64,000 nt of DNA from Bacteroidota bacterium. GTDB lineage: Bacteria; Bacteroidota; Bacteroidia; Chitinophagales; Chitinophagaceae. Below the pieces are notes generated by a model. That model made no database searches, had not been told where the DNA came from, and was given only the letters and a program-made list of their open reading frames with translations. Every line of letters begins with the position of its first letter. The first letter of the stretch is position 1. Shown here piece after piece: positions 27,548 through 35,872 of this stretch. The position numbers and the translations under genes were made by a program. The stretch spans positions 186,001 through 250,000 of the forward strand of contig CANGEP010000002.1 of NCBI GenBank assembly GCA_947452905.1. Reading direction: 5' to 3'.

Positions 27548-28639
27548 TTAATCGTTCTCTTCTAAAGTTTCATCTTTGGCGCCAGCAAACATGCGCGCGC
27601 TCATTTTTTTCATTGGATTTAAACGCATATCTCTGTATCCTTGACGAGCATGAAGGATACGAACACATTCAAAAATACTAGCTGTAAAGGAACTCGCATC
27701 AGCTTTGTCTTTACCAGCAATATCAAATGCAGTACCATGGTCGGGACTGGTTCTAACAATAGGCAAACCAGCAGTATAATTTACGCCTTCACCAAAAGCC
27801 AATGATTTAAAGGGAATTAAACCCTGGTCATGGTACATAGCTAATACAGCATCAAATTTTTCGTGCGCTCCTCTGGCAAAAAACGCATCCGCAGAATAAG
27901 GGCCAAAAACCATTATTTGGTTTTTACTTTCTTTAATAGCAGGTTTAATAATTTCAATTTCTTCCTTTCCAATAAGCCCTTCGTCGCCCGCATGTGGGTT
28001 TAATGCCAATACGGCTATACGGGGTTTGTCGATACCAAAATCTTTTTGCAAACTGCTATGTAGAATTTGTAATTTATTTTTAATCTTATCCTTAGTAATA
28101 TGCTTAGCTACTTCTTGAATAGTGACATGTTCAGTTACCAATGCCATTCTTAAATTTTCGGCAACGAGTAACATTAGATTTTCGGTATTGCCAAAAGCAT
28201 GTTGTAAATAAGGGGTATGGCCGCTGAAATTAAAACTTGGTGACTGTATATTCTTTTTGTGAATGGGCGCGGTAACTAAGCCATCTATTTGCTTGTCTTT
28301 TAAAGCGGCGGTTACTTTTTCTAGAGAGATGAGCGCATACTTGCCACCTATTTCGGTTAGCTCACCAGGGGTAATCGCTACTTCCTCTTCCCAGCAATTA
28401 AGAACGTTAACTTGTTTTGGATTTATTTTACTTAAATCAGTAATGGAGGAATAATTAAAGCTGGAATCTGGAATCGTTTTTTTATAAAAATTTAAGACCT
28501 TGGTATTGGCAAAAATTACAGGCACCATAAAATCCAATAATCGGTTATCAGATAAAGATTTTATAATAATCTCCATACCGATACCATTTAAATCGCCACA
28601 ACTAAAGCCGATAATTGGTTTTCTAATTTCCTGACTCAT
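27548..28639 (-). CDS. pdxA: 4-hydroxythreonine-4-phosphate dehydrogenase
   Basis: PdxA oxidises 4-phosphohydroxy-L-threonine in DXP-dependent vitamin B6 synthesis. The start is IGFSCGDLNGIGMEIIIKSL; metal-binding histidines lie in FSGHTPYLQHAFG (near residue 140), ALNPHAGDEGLIGKEE and MYHDQGLIPFK. RTSPDHGTAFDIAGK near 285 is a further signature. The ATG at 28639 (MSQEIRKP) gives about 363 residues; upstream extension overlaps the rsmA promoter. It is divergent from rsmA and convergent with the secreted TPR-like gene, with no terminator visible in the 13-bp gap. Confidence 0.96.
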   Translation of the reverse strand: MSQEIRKPIIGFSCGDLNGIGMEIIIKSLSDNRLLDFMVPVIFANTKVLNFYKKTIPDSSFNYSSITDLSKINPKQVNVLNCWEEEVAITPGELTEIGGKYALISLEKVTAALKDKQIDGLVTAPIHKKNIQSPSFNFSGHTPYLQHAFGNTENLMLLVAENLRMALVTEHVTIQEVAKHITKDKIKNKLQILHSSLQKDFGIDKPRIAVLALNPHAGDEGLIGKEEIEIIKPAIKESKNQIMVFGPYSADAFFARGAHEKFDAVLAMYHDQGLIPFKSLAFGEGVNYTAGLPIVRTSPDHGTAFDIAGKDKADASSFTASIFECVRILHARQGYRDMRLNPMKKMSARMFAGAKDETLEEND

Positions 28640-28677
28640 ATCCTTTTTATTAGGCTGTAAAAGTACGCACAAAAACC

Positions 28678-28685
28678 TAACTTTG
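28678..28685 (+). promoter_or_regulatory. rsmA -7 element
   Basis: TAACTTTG matches TAnnTTTG exactly and ends 4 nt before the rsmA ATG, so the mRNA would be essentially leaderless. No TTTG at the usual -33 distance is seen. Confidence 0.65.
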
Positions 28686-28689
28686 CTTC

Positions 28690-29454
28690 ATGCAATACAC
28701 CCTAAAAAAGTCTCTTGGGCAACACTTTTTAACCGATAAGACCGTTTGTGAAAGGATACTTGCACAATTGCAAGAAATGCCTATCGAAAGGCTTGTAGAA
28801 GTTGGTCCGGGTGCAGGGGCTTTAACGGAGTTTATTTATCAATTACCCACCATTGATTTTAAAGCAATTGAATTGGATACCGAAAAAGTGAATTACTTAT
28901 TGCATACTTATCCCGACCTAGCAGGTAAATTAATTAATGAGGACTTTCTTGAAACGGCAATACCTTTTGAAGCACCTTTTACACTCGTTGGAAATTTTCC
29001 TTACAATATATCTACACAAATAGTTTTTAAGGTATTGGATTGGAAACAAAATGTACCCGTGATGATAGGTATGTTTCAAAAAGAGGTGGCCGAGCGAATA
29101 GCTGCTAAACCTCACTCTAAAGCCTATGGAATTTTAAGTGTATTAGCACAAGCTTTTTATGATGTCACTTACTTATTTGATGTGCCTCCCACTTCATTTA
29201 ATCCTCCTCCTAAAGTAGATAGCGGCGTAATAATGTTTAAACGCAAAGAAAAATTCCCAGACATGGCCTCTGAAAAAAGTTTCTATCACTTAGTAAAAAT
29301 GGCTTTTGGTCAACGCAGAAAAATGTTACGTAATCCATTAAAGCCCTATTTTACGACAGCACAGTTAGAAGATCCTATTTTTACCAAGAGAGCCGAAAAC
29401 CTTAGCTATGAGGATTATGCGGCGCTTACTTTTAAAATGCATAACGATAAATAG
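28690..29454 (+). CDS. rsmA: 16S rRNA (adenine1518/1519-N6)-dimethyltransferase
   Basis: RsmA (KsgA) dimethylates two adenines near the 3' end of 16S rRNA late in small-subunit assembly. It begins KKSLGQHFLTDKTVCERIL, the classic N-terminus. The SAM-binding loop is VEVGPGAGALTEFI near residue 37, and the catalytic motif IV is VGNFPYNIST near 100. FNPPPKVDSGVIMF and GQRRKMLRNPLKP close the protein at 254 residues. The start ATG lies 4 nt after a -7 box. It is 50 bp from divergent pdxA, a pair that is codirectional in E. coli, and is followed 3 bp later by a dehydrogenase gene. Confidence 0.97.
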   Translation: MQYTLKKSLGQHFLTDKTVCERILAQLQEMPIERLVEVGPGAGALTEFIYQLPTIDFKAIELDTEKVNYLLHTYPDLAGKLINEDFLETAIPFEAPFTLVGNFPYNISTQIVFKVLDWKQNVPVMIGMFQKEVAERIAAKPHSKAYGILSVLAQAFYDVTYLFDVPPTSFNPPPKVDSGVIMFKRKEKFPDMASEKSFYHLVKMAFGQRRKMLRNPLKPYFTTAQLEDPIFTKRAENLSYEDYAALTFKMHNDK

Positions 29455-29457
29455 TAT

Positions 29458-30387
29458 ATGGCTAAACTAGTAATCATAACTGCCCCTGTACATACTTATT
29501 TAATGGACACCTTACAAGCCAAAGGCTTTGAAATTATTTATGAGCCAGCTATTACTTACGAGCAATTAAAAGTTATGGTGGTAAAAGCAGAGGGTTTGAT
29601 TGTAACTACTAGATTAAAAATAGACGCTACTTTATTGGATATTGCTACACAGTTAAAATGGATTGGCAGATTGGGAAGTGGAATGGAATTAATTGATACT
29701 GATTATGCATTACAAAAAGGGATTACTTGTGTGAGTAGCCCAGAAGGAAATAGAACAACAGTAGGAGAACATAGTTTGGGATTATTGTTGAGTTTGATGA
29801 ACCATATACATAGTTCTTATGCAGAAATAAAAGAGGGTAAATGGATACGTGATACCAATCGTGCCGATGAACTCACAGGGAAAACAGTAGGCATTATTGG
29901 ATTTGGAAACACAGGCACTGCCTTTGCTAAAGTATTGGCAGGGTTTGAAGTAACTATTCTTGCGCATGATAAGTATAAAAAAGATTTTGCCACCGCACCT
30001 ATTAAAGAAGCCAGTTTGGCTCAAATTCAGGAGCAGGCCGATGTTATTAGCCTTCATTTACCCTTAACGCCCGAGTCATTTCATTATGCCAATGAAGTCT
30101 TTTTTAAATCCCTAGCTAAAAAACCCTATTTTATATCCACTTGCCGAGGGGGTGTAACCGATACTACTTCTGTGCTAAAAGCCCTTGACAATGAATGGGT
30201 TAGAGGTGTTGGATTGGATGTACTTGAAAATGAACATCTGTCCAGCTATTCTGACGCTGAAAAAAAGGTTTTGGTGGGTCTTCAAAGCCACCCTAATTTC
30301 TTACAAACTCCCCATATTGCGGGTTATAGCAAGGAATCTTACCAGCGAATGGCCCAGGTAGTATTAGAAAAATTAGCCATAATTTGA
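29458..30387 (+). CDS. D-isomer-specific 2-hydroxyacid dehydrogenase
   Basis: The NAD-dependent family fold is clear over 309 residues. The Rossmann dinucleotide loop is [18 protein letters not shown] near residue 145. The catalytic trio is Arg in [10 protein letters not shown] (near 227), Glu in DVLENEHL (near 256) and His in [11 protein letters not shown] (near 285). There is no extra C-terminal ACT or DUF3410 domain. It resembles SerA- and PdxB-like dehydrogenases; nearby pdxA makes a 4-phosphoerythronate dehydrogenase role conceivable, but the missing PdxB C-terminal domain argues for caution. It starts 3 bp after rsmA, so translation is probably coupled. Confidence 0.88.
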   Translation: MAKLVIITAPVHTYLMDTLQAKGFEIIYEPAITYEQLKVMVVKAEGLIVTTRLKIDATLLDIATQLKWIGRLGSGMELIDTDYALQKGITCVSSPEGNRTTVGEHSLGLLLSLMNHIHSSYAEIKEGKWIRDTNRADELTGKTVGIIGFGNTGTAFAKVLAGFEVTILAHDKYKKDFATAPIKEASLAQIQEQADVISLHLPLTPESFHYANEVFFKSLAKKPYFISTCRGGVTDTTSVLKALDNEWVRGVGLDVLENEHLSSYSDAEKKVLVGLQSHPNFLQTPHIAGYSKESYQRMAQVVLEKLAII

Positions 30388-30406
30388 TGCTATTTTAATA
30401 TCTTTG
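30383..30406 (+). promoter_or_regulatory. candidate greA promoter
   Basis: TATCTTTG at 30399-30406 is a perfect -7 motif; TTTG at 30383-30386 lies only 12 bp upstream. The start would be near 30410, immediately before the leader hairpin. Confidence 0.6.
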
Positions 30407-30411
30407 TATAC

Positions 30412-30447
30412 TGCAACGCTACAACTATGTGGCGTTGTATTTTTTTT
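30412..30447 (+). terminator. terminator-like hairpin in the greA leader
   Basis: The stem TGCAACGCTAC (30412-30422) pairs with GTGGCGTTGTA (30429-30439), 11 bp with two wobble pairs and a six-base loop. Eight T follow at 30440-30447. It lies after the candidate greA promoter and 16 bp before the ATG, so it may either end the upstream dehydrogenase transcript or attenuate greA. Confidence 0.8.
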
Positions 30448-30463
30448 ATCTAAAACGAAGGTT

Positions 30464-30940
30464 ATGAGCGAGACTAATGTATATGTAACACAGGAGACTT
30501 TTGATAAGATGCGTGAGGAATTGCAAAAATTGAAATCTGTAGATCGTCCTGCAGCTTCTAGAGCTATTGCTGAAGCAAGAGAAAAAGGAGACTTAAAAGA
30601 AAATGCAGAATATGATGCTGCCAAGGAGGCACAAGGTATGTTAGAGTCTAAAATTAAACAATTAGAAGCCTCCATTTCAAATGCTAAAATAGTGGATACT
30701 AAAACTATTGATACTAGCAAAGTGACTATTTTAACCAAGGTAACAATTACCAATCAGGCGACTAATAAAACAATTACCTATCAGTTGGTGGGTGAAAAAG
30801 AAGCCGATTTAAAAGCGGGTAAAATATCTGCTTCATCACCCATTGGCAAAGGGTTAATTGGAAAGAAGGTGGGAGAAATTGCTGAAGTGCAAGCACCTAA
30901 CGGGGTAATGAAATTTAAAGTTGATAATATTACGGTGTAA
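30464..30940 (+). CDS. greA: transcription elongation factor GreA
   Basis: GreA inserts its coiled coil into the RNA polymerase secondary channel and stimulates transcript cleavage in backtracked complexes. The N-terminal coiled coil (residues about 5-75) includes AREKGDLKENAEYDAAKEAQ with the acidic tip residues. The C-terminal FKBP-like domain contains SPIGKGLIGKKVGEIAEVQAP. The ATG at 30464 (MSETNVYVT) gives 158 residues, the family norm; the open frame reaches back into the hairpin and promoter and is not translated. It is 4 bp ahead of the HIT gene. Confidence 0.97.
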   Translation: MSETNVYVTQETFDKMREELQKLKSVDRPAASRAIAEAREKGDLKENAEYDAAKEAQGMLESKIKQLEASISNAKIVDTKTIDTSKVTILTKVTITNQATNKTITYQLVGEKEADLKAGKISASSPIGKGLIGKKVGEIAEVQAPNGVMKFKVDNITV

Positions 30941-30944
30941 TAGC

Positions 30945-31337
30945 ATGACTTTATTTTCAAAAATAATTGCAGGTCAAATACCTTCTTACAAAATTGCAGA
31001 GTCGGATAAATTTTTTGCTTTTTTAGATATATTTCCATTACAAAAAGGCCATGTGTTAGTGGTACCTAAAGTGGAAGTAGATAAAATATTTGAAGTGCCA
31101 GACGTTTATTTAGCCGAGCTTTTATTATTTGCAAAACCTATTGCTAAAGCCATTGAAGCAAGTGTTGTTTGTAATCGTGTAAGTATGGTAACAGTGGGTT
31201 TGGAAGTGCCTCATGCACATGTGCATTTAATCCCCATTAATGAATCGGATGATATTAATTTTGCCAACGAGAAATTGAAATTAAGTACCGAAGAATTTAT
31301 TCAAATACAAGAACTCATCATAAGCCATTTGGCTTAA
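30945..31337 (+). CDS. HIT family nucleotide-binding hydrolase
   Basis: The protein has the full HIT layout over 130 residues. The opening TLFSKIIAGQIPSYKIAESD is the PKCI/HINT-type start. The histidine triad is VPHAHVHLIPI near residue 95, where the central histidine makes the nucleotidyl intermediate. Members hydrolyse adenosine phosphoramidates or dinucleoside polyphosphates. The start ATG at 30945 lies 4 bp after greA, so the two are cotranscribed. It converges on ruvC with a 20-bp gap and no visible terminator. Confidence 0.93.
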   Translation: MTLFSKIIAGQIPSYKIAESDKFFAFLDIFPLQKGHVLVVPKVEVDKIFEVPDVYLAELLLFAKPIAKAIEASVVCNRVSMVTVGLEVPHAHVHLIPINESDDINFANEKLKLSTEEFIQIQELIISHLA

Positions 31338-31357
31338 GAATTGAAAGCAAGGATAAA

Positions 31358-31945
31358 TTATTTTTTACTAATTCGTTCTGGATTTTTTGTAATAAAAGCC
31401 TCCCAGCTATTTGATTTTTTGGCTGATTTTTTTCCTTTAACTATTTTTTTAGTTGGTAACATAGGCCCACTCATCTGATACCAATGGCATAATGCAACAC
31501 CTAATGCGTCAGTAGCATCATAATATTTAGGCTGCTTTTTAATAGCTAATACCCGTTCTAACATTTTCCAAACCATATCTTTGTCGGCATTGCCATTGCC
31601 TGTAATAGATTGCTTCACTTTTTTAGGAGCATACTCACTTACTTCCAAATTAAAATGCATAGCGGCAGCTATGGCAACGCCCTGAGCGCGTCCAAGCTTT
31701 AGCATACTCTGAACATTTTTTCCAAAAAAGGGCGCTTCAATAGCAAACTGAGTAGGCTTATGAGTTTCTATAAGTTCAATAATTTTAGCATGAATCATTT
31801 GCAATCGCGCATAAATATCCTTTTCTTTTGTAAGCTTTAAAACATCCATAGTTATTAAGCTTGGCTTATTGCCACCTTTTAATATAGCAAAGCCCAAAAT
31901 TTGGGTACCTGGGTCAATACCTAATATAATCGGTGATTTAATCAT
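31358..31945 (-). CDS. ruvC: Holliday junction resolvase RuvC
   Basis: RuvC cuts four-way junctions during recombination as a dimer. The RNase H-like acidic residues are visible: Asp in ILGIDPGTQILGFAI near residue 11, Glu in FAIEAPFFGKN near 73, and the DATDALGVALCHW aspartates near 145. A basic Lys-rich C-terminal tail (KKIVKGKKSAKK) is longer than in E. coli. The ATG at 31945 (MIKSPIIL) gives about 195 residues; the open frame reaches 32008 but crosses the divergent promoter region. Its partner ruvB lies 11 kb away in this window; ruvA is not seen. Confidence 0.95.
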   Translation of the reverse strand: MIKSPIILGIDPGTQILGFAILKGGNKPSLITMDVLKLTKEKDIYARLQMIHAKIIELIETHKPTQFAIEAPFFGKNVQSMLKLGRAQGVAIAAAMHFNLEVSEYAPKKVKQSITGNGNADKDMVWKMLERVLAIKKQPKYYDATDALGVALCHWYQMSGPMLPTKKIVKGKKSAKKSNSWEAFITKNPERISKK

Positions 31946-31951
31946 ACGGCT

Positions 31952-31975
31952 TAAAGTTACATATATCGGGTCAAA
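31952..31975 (-). promoter_or_regulatory. candidate ruvC promoter
   Basis: On the minus strand TTTG (31972-31975) and TAACTTTA (31952-31959) are 12 bp apart; the -7 box ends 6 nt before the ruvC ATG, predicting a leader of only about 3 nt. Confidence 0.5.
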
Positions 31976-31979
31976 TTCC

Positions 31980-31987
31980 GAACTTTG
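31980..31987 (+). promoter_or_regulatory. candidate -7 element of the flippase-like gene
   Basis: GAACTTTG differs by one base from TAnnTTTG and ends 4 nt before the ATG at 31992, the same spacing as at rsmA and tsaE. It shares the 46-bp divergent gap with the ruvC promoter. Confidence 0.4.
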
Positions 31988-31991
31988 CTGT

Positions 31992-32876
31992 ATGTTCAAA
32001 AAGACCACCGGTTTTGTTTTATTTCTGATTTGTGCACTGTTTATTTTTCAAACAGTTAAAGACAATCAAAATTGGGAACAATTACGGACTCAGGTAGTAG
32101 GCCAAATAAAAAATATTCCTTCTTATAAATGGTTGTTATTACTAGCATTAATGCTAATCAATTTCTTAGTGGAATCTTTAAAGTGGTTTCGGCTCATAAA
32201 AAAAAATAATCAAATTAATTTTGCTAATACTTTTAAAAGTGTAATGGTGGGTCAGGCCTTTGCTTTTTTTACCCCCAATAGAGTAGGGGAATACTTTGGG
32301 AGAATTATGTATTTAGATAAAGCTAGTAAGCTACAAGGAGCTGCACAAATGGCATGGTCTTCCTTTGCGCAATTGATAATAACACTCAGCATTGGTTCTA
32401 TGGCGCTGTTTTTTTATGCCCCTATATATCCTTTGTTAAGATGGTTAAGCCCACTGATTGGGATAGCTGCTTTATTTTTTTATTTTTATAAAATTCCTTT
32501 TTTGACTCGTTTTCCTAAATGGCAATTATTACAAATTGAAGTGCCTCTGAAAATCGATCTTTTATTACTTTCTTTTTGCAGATACCTAGTGTTTAGTTTT
32601 CAATATATCTGGGTAGCCAATATATTGAATTTGCCTATCGAAGCAAATCAAATTTTTATAACAGTTTCTATTTTATTATTATGTATAAGTGTTTTACCTA
32701 CTATAAGCATTACCGAATTAGTGGTACGAGGTCAATTGCTTGTATTTATTTTGGCACCTATTTATACGGATACTATTCGAATTCTTTCCTTGTCTTCAAT
32801 TATCTGGCTCATTAATTTTCTAGTTCCTTCTATAATTGGAGCCTTCTTATTGCTTGGGTATCGATTAAAACAATAA
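31992..32876 (+). CDS. flippase-like integral membrane protein (UPF0104/AglD-MprF type)
   Basis: The 294-residue protein is very hydrophobic with seven or eight predicted helices, the first at about 7-22. The segment AFAFFTPNRVGEYFGRIMYL near residue 85, with Pro-x-x-x-Gly-Glu, matches the conserved block of the lysylphosphatidylglycerol synthase membrane region (UPF0104/COG0392). ISITELVVRGQLLVFI near 240 is the usual second block. Family members move or modify lipid-linked substrates; the substrate here is unknown. The ATG at 31992 lies directly after a promoter-like box. It is followed by a DUF3108 gene 19 bp later. Confidence 0.78.
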   Translation: MFKKTTGFVLFLICALFIFQTVKDNQNWEQLRTQVVGQIKNIPSYKWLLLLALMLINFLVESLKWFRLIKKNNQINFANTFKSVMVGQAFAFFTPNRVGEYFGRIMYLDKASKLQGAAQMAWSSFAQLIITLSIGSMALFFYAPIYPLLRWLSPLIGIAALFFYFYKIPFLTRFPKWQLLQIEVPLKIDLLLLSFCRYLVFSFQYIWVANILNLPIEANQIFITVSILLLCISVLPTISITELVVRGQLLVFILAPIYTDTIRILSLSSIIWLINFLVPSIIGAFLLLGYRLKQ

Positions 32877-32895
32877 TTTTGTAAAAAATCCCCTA

Positions 32896-33705
32896 GTGTT
32901 TCTACTTTTAATTCATTTTTTACTTCCTATACTTTCTTGGTTATCTCCTGCGGATTCCAATATGTGTAATCATCCCAATATCGCCTATAATGTGGGAGAA
33001 AAAATAAGATATACTATCTATTATAATGTGATTGGTTTGTATGTAAATGCTGGACATACCGATTTTAGTGTCACCAATACTAATTTCAATGGACAAGAAG
33101 CTTATGCCCTAACTGCTTTGGGAAAATCAAATGCTAAATATGATTGGATTTTTAAAGTAAGAGATAAATATGAAAGCGTAGTAGATATAAAAACTTTATT
33201 ACCCTATCAATTTACTCGAAATATCAATGAAGGAAGTTTCCATCATAAAGAGCAGGTTATTTTTAATCAAAAAACTAAAACGGCTATTACGAATGGAAAT
33301 GCATATTCTACTGCCGATTGCACTTATGATGTAATCAGCGCTATCTATGCAGCAAGAAACATTAATTATACCAACCTGCAATTAAATGATAAAATTTATC
33401 TAAATTTCTTTTTAGATAAAGATTTATATCCCTCTTATTTTAAATTTTTGGGCCGATCGGTAATCACCACACAATATGGCAAATTCAAAGTTATTAAACT
33501 AGCTCCTTTATTAGTTAAAGGAACTATGTTCAAAGACGGAGATAAAATGGTGGTGTGGGTTACAGACGATGAAAATCATATCCCAGTTCGTATAGAAACA
33601 CCCATAGTAGTAGGCAGTATCAAAGTTGACTTAGTGGGGTATGAAAATTTAAGACATCCCTTAAGTTCTCTAATGGAGCTAGTGGGTAATGAGGATAATA
33701 AGTAG
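32896..33705 (+). CDS. DUF3108 domain periplasmic protein
   Basis: A signal peptide (about 1-20, ending SPADS) precedes a single DUF3108 domain of mostly beta strands. The family phrase NVGEKIRYTIYYNVIGLYVNAG occurs near residue 32 (two conserved parts, VGEKIRYTIYYN and GLYVNAG), and MVVWVTDDENHIPVRIETP near 215 matches the family end. DUF3108 proteins are envelope proteins without an established activity. The start codon is GTG at 32896. It sits 19 bp behind the flippase-like gene, so they are likely cotranscribed, and its stop is 2 bp from the convergent MBL stop. Confidence 0.78.
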   Translation: MFLLLIHFLLPILSWLSPADSNMCNHPNIAYNVGEKIRYTIYYNVIGLYVNAGHTDFSVTNTNFNGQEAYALTALGKSNAKYDWIFKVRDKYESVVDIKTLLPYQFTRNINEGSFHHKEQVIFNQKTKTAITNGNAYSTADCTYDVISAIYAARNINYTNLQLNDKIYLNFFLDKDLYPSYFKFLGRSVITTQYGKFKVIKLAPLLVKGTMFKDGDKMVVWVTDDENHIPVRIETPIVVGSIKVDLVGYENLRHPLSSLMELVGNEDNK

Positions 33706-33707
33706 GC

Positions 33708-34568
33708 TTAGTTACCTAAACTAAAAATATCCTTTACACGAATTCCCTTTTCGGTCATTTGCAAATTACAACATTCATGGGCTACATCGTGTTCGAAAAA
33801 TAAAGTATAATTATTTTTAAAGGCGTCTTCTAAAAACAATTCTTTTTCTTTGAGTGTAACCAAGGGTTGCATATCATAACCCATTACATAGGGAATAGGG
33901 ATATGTCCAACACTTGGTAATAAGTCGGCCATAAATACAATAGTTGTATCCCCATTTGTTATTTTAGGTATAAGCATTCCTTGGGTATGGCCATTAACCA
34001 CTATACAACTGATGTTTTCGCAAAAATGAATTTCTTGTAAGCTATTTTCACTTTTAAATTGAGGTATTGTAATTAATTTTAAACGTCCAGTTTTTTGAAG
34101 AGGGAGTATGTTTTCTGTTAAAAAAGAAGCTTTCTCTCTTTTATTTGGAGCTATTGCTAAATTCCATTGATCCTCACTTACCCAGTAAGTGGCATTCGGG
34201 AATATATCTACTAATTCACCTTCTTTATGGATAATAGCGCCCCCTACATGATCAAAATGAAGATGGGTGAGAAGTACATCTGTTATCTCGGTAACATTAA
34301 ACCCTTTTTTAGATAAAGCCTCAGTTAAGGGTACGGTATTATGAGGTTGAAAATGACTAAAAAATTTGGCATCTTGTTTATCGCCCATGCCTGTATCTAT
34401 TAAAATTTTACGATCCTCTTGCTCAACAAGTAAACAACGTAATGCCCAATTACATAAATTATTTTCATCTGCTGGGTTTAGCTTTTGCCAAATGGATTTG
34501 GGCACGACACCAAACATAGCACCGCCATCTAATTTAAAATCACCTGTATGTATATTATACAATTGCAT
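33708..34568 (-). CDS. MBL-fold metallo-hydrolase (lactonase-like)
   Basis: The metallo-beta-lactamase metal site is clear: THLHFDHVGG near residue 90 supplies the HxHxDH set, NGHTQGML near 185 the next His, and later EHD a further ligand. The opening LDGGAMFGVVPKSIW and CNWALRCLLVEQ resemble quorum-lactonase-like and quinolone-sensing MBL proteins. Length is about 286 from the ATG at 34568. That start overlaps the 3' end of the upstream MFS gene by 14 nt, implying translational coupling. The natural substrate is unknown. Confidence 0.85.
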   Translation of the reverse strand: MQLYNIHTGDFKLDGGAMFGVVPKSIWQKLNPADENNLCNWALRCLLVEQEDRKILIDTGMGDKQDAKFFSHFQPHNTVPLTEALSKKGFNVTEITDVLLTHLHFDHVGGAIIHKEGELVDIFPNATYWVSEDQWNLAIAPNKREKASFLTENILPLQKTGRLKLITIPQFKSENSLQEIHFCENISCIVVNGHTQGMLIPKITNGDTTIVFMADLLPSVGHIPIPYVMGYDMQPLVTLKEKELFLEDAFKNNYTLFFEHDVAHECCNLQMTEKGIRVKDIFSLGN

Positions 34569-35868
34569 TTTTGGTTTGTTTTGATGTGCGGTATAATAAA
34601 ACAAATCCGATAATGAAAAATATACAAAGTGCTAAAACCGAGTTTCTTTGTGATCCTGTTATTTCGTTGATAAAACCAAAGCTAAACATGCCAATAACAA
34701 TGGCAATTTTTTCAGTGACATCAAAGAAACTAAAATAGCTAGTGGTATCGTGTGTTTCGGGCATTAATTTAGAATACGTACTTCGACTTACTGATTGAAT
34801 ACCGCCCATAACAAAACCTACTACAATCGCTAAAGTATAAAAAGGTACTACACTATTGCGTGGCAAATAATAACCCATGATACAGCCCCCAATCCAAATA
34901 AGAATTGCCACCAAGATGGTATTAAAATTACCCCATTTGCTTGCCAACTTTGCCATTAAAGTGGCACCTGGAATGGCTACAATTTGTATAATTAAAATAG
35001 CAATAATTAAATTTGTAGTGGGGATATTTAATTCACTCTTACCGTATAGTGTTGCTGCTAGCATTACTGTTTGAACGCCCATATTGTAAAAGAAAAAAGA
35101 TACTAAAAAGCTTTTTAAAGTGGGTTGGCTTTGAAGCTCTATCCACACTTTATGTAACTCTTTATAGCCCTGTGTTATAATACTATTACTATGAGTTCCT
35201 TTTACACCTTTCCCATCTGGTAGGCGTCCTATGGCCATCCATCCAAAACCCATCCACCAAATCCCTACTAATAAAAATGAAATTTGAGAAGCTTTACCCA
35301 CAGTGATGCCAAATAGTGCTGGTTTAAGTACGAATACAAAACAAATAAGCTGTAACAATACTGAACCAATATAGCCCATCATAAATCCTTTGGCACTAAT
35401 CCTATCACGATCTTCAGGTGCAGCAATTTCTGGTAAGTATGAATTGTAAAAAACTAAACTTCCCCAAAATCCAACACAGGCAATAATTACAGATATAAGC
35501 CCTCCCAAAATATGATTACCATCAAAAAAATACAAAGAGGCACAGGCCAAGGATCCCATCGTACAAAAAAATTGCAAAAATTGTTTTTTGTTACCTCGGT
35601 AATCAGCCACGGAAGATAATATCGGAGACATAATAGCCACAATAACAAAAGCAATGGCTAATATGTAATTGTACAAAGTGGTATTGGCAAACTCATAACC
35701 CCCAATTTTAATTTTATCAATTAGTGTGTTTTCATTACCATCTCCAGTAACTGCTTCATAATAGGCAGGAAAAATGGTAGAAGTGATAACCAAATTATAA
35801 ACACTATTGGCCCAGTCATACATGGCCCAGCCATTGACTACTTTTTTAGAGGCAGTTTGCATATGCAT
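34555..35868 (-). CDS. MFS transporter, UMF1/Atg22-like
   Basis: The 437-residue protein has about twelve hydrophobic helices and begins WAMYDWANSVYNLVITSTIFPAYY in two conserved parts (AMYDWANS near 16 and TIFPAYY), which is typical of the UMF1 family (Atg22-like). GGIQSVSRSTYSKLMPE near residue 355 is another family segment. Members are thought to export amino acids or related solutes. Start is the ATG at 35868 or 35862. A perfect 10-bp dyad lies 5 bp upstream. It overlaps the MBL gene and follows uppP by 41 bp. Confidence 0.85.
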   Translation of the reverse strand: MHMQTASKKVVNGWAMYDWANSVYNLVITSTIFPAYYEAVTGDGNENTLIDKIKIGGYEFANTTLYNYILAIAFVIVAIMSPILSSVADYRGNKKQFLQFFCTMGSLACASLYFFDGNHILGGLISVIIACVGFWGSLVFYNSYLPEIAAPEDRDRISAKGFMMGYIGSVLLQLICFVFVLKPALFGITVGKASQISFLLVGIWWMGFGWMAIGRLPDGKGVKGTHSNSIITQGYKELHKVWIELQSQPTLKSFLVSFFFYNMGVQTVMLAATLYGKSELNIPTTNLIIAILIIQIVAIPGATLMAKLASKWGNFNTILVAILIWIGGCIMGYYLPRNSVVPFYTLAIVVGFVMGGIQSVSRSTYSKLMPETHDTTSYFSFFDVTEKIAIVIGMFSFGFINEITGSQRNSVLALCIFFIIGFVLLYRTSKQTKNAIV

Positions 35869-35872
35869 TCGT

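Noticed and set aside
33703..33710. Convergent genes with only 2 bp between stops (DUF3108 and MBL) as a regulatory overlap
   Set aside because: Tight convergent packing is common in compact genomes and no structure or terminator is visible; nothing supports antisense control.
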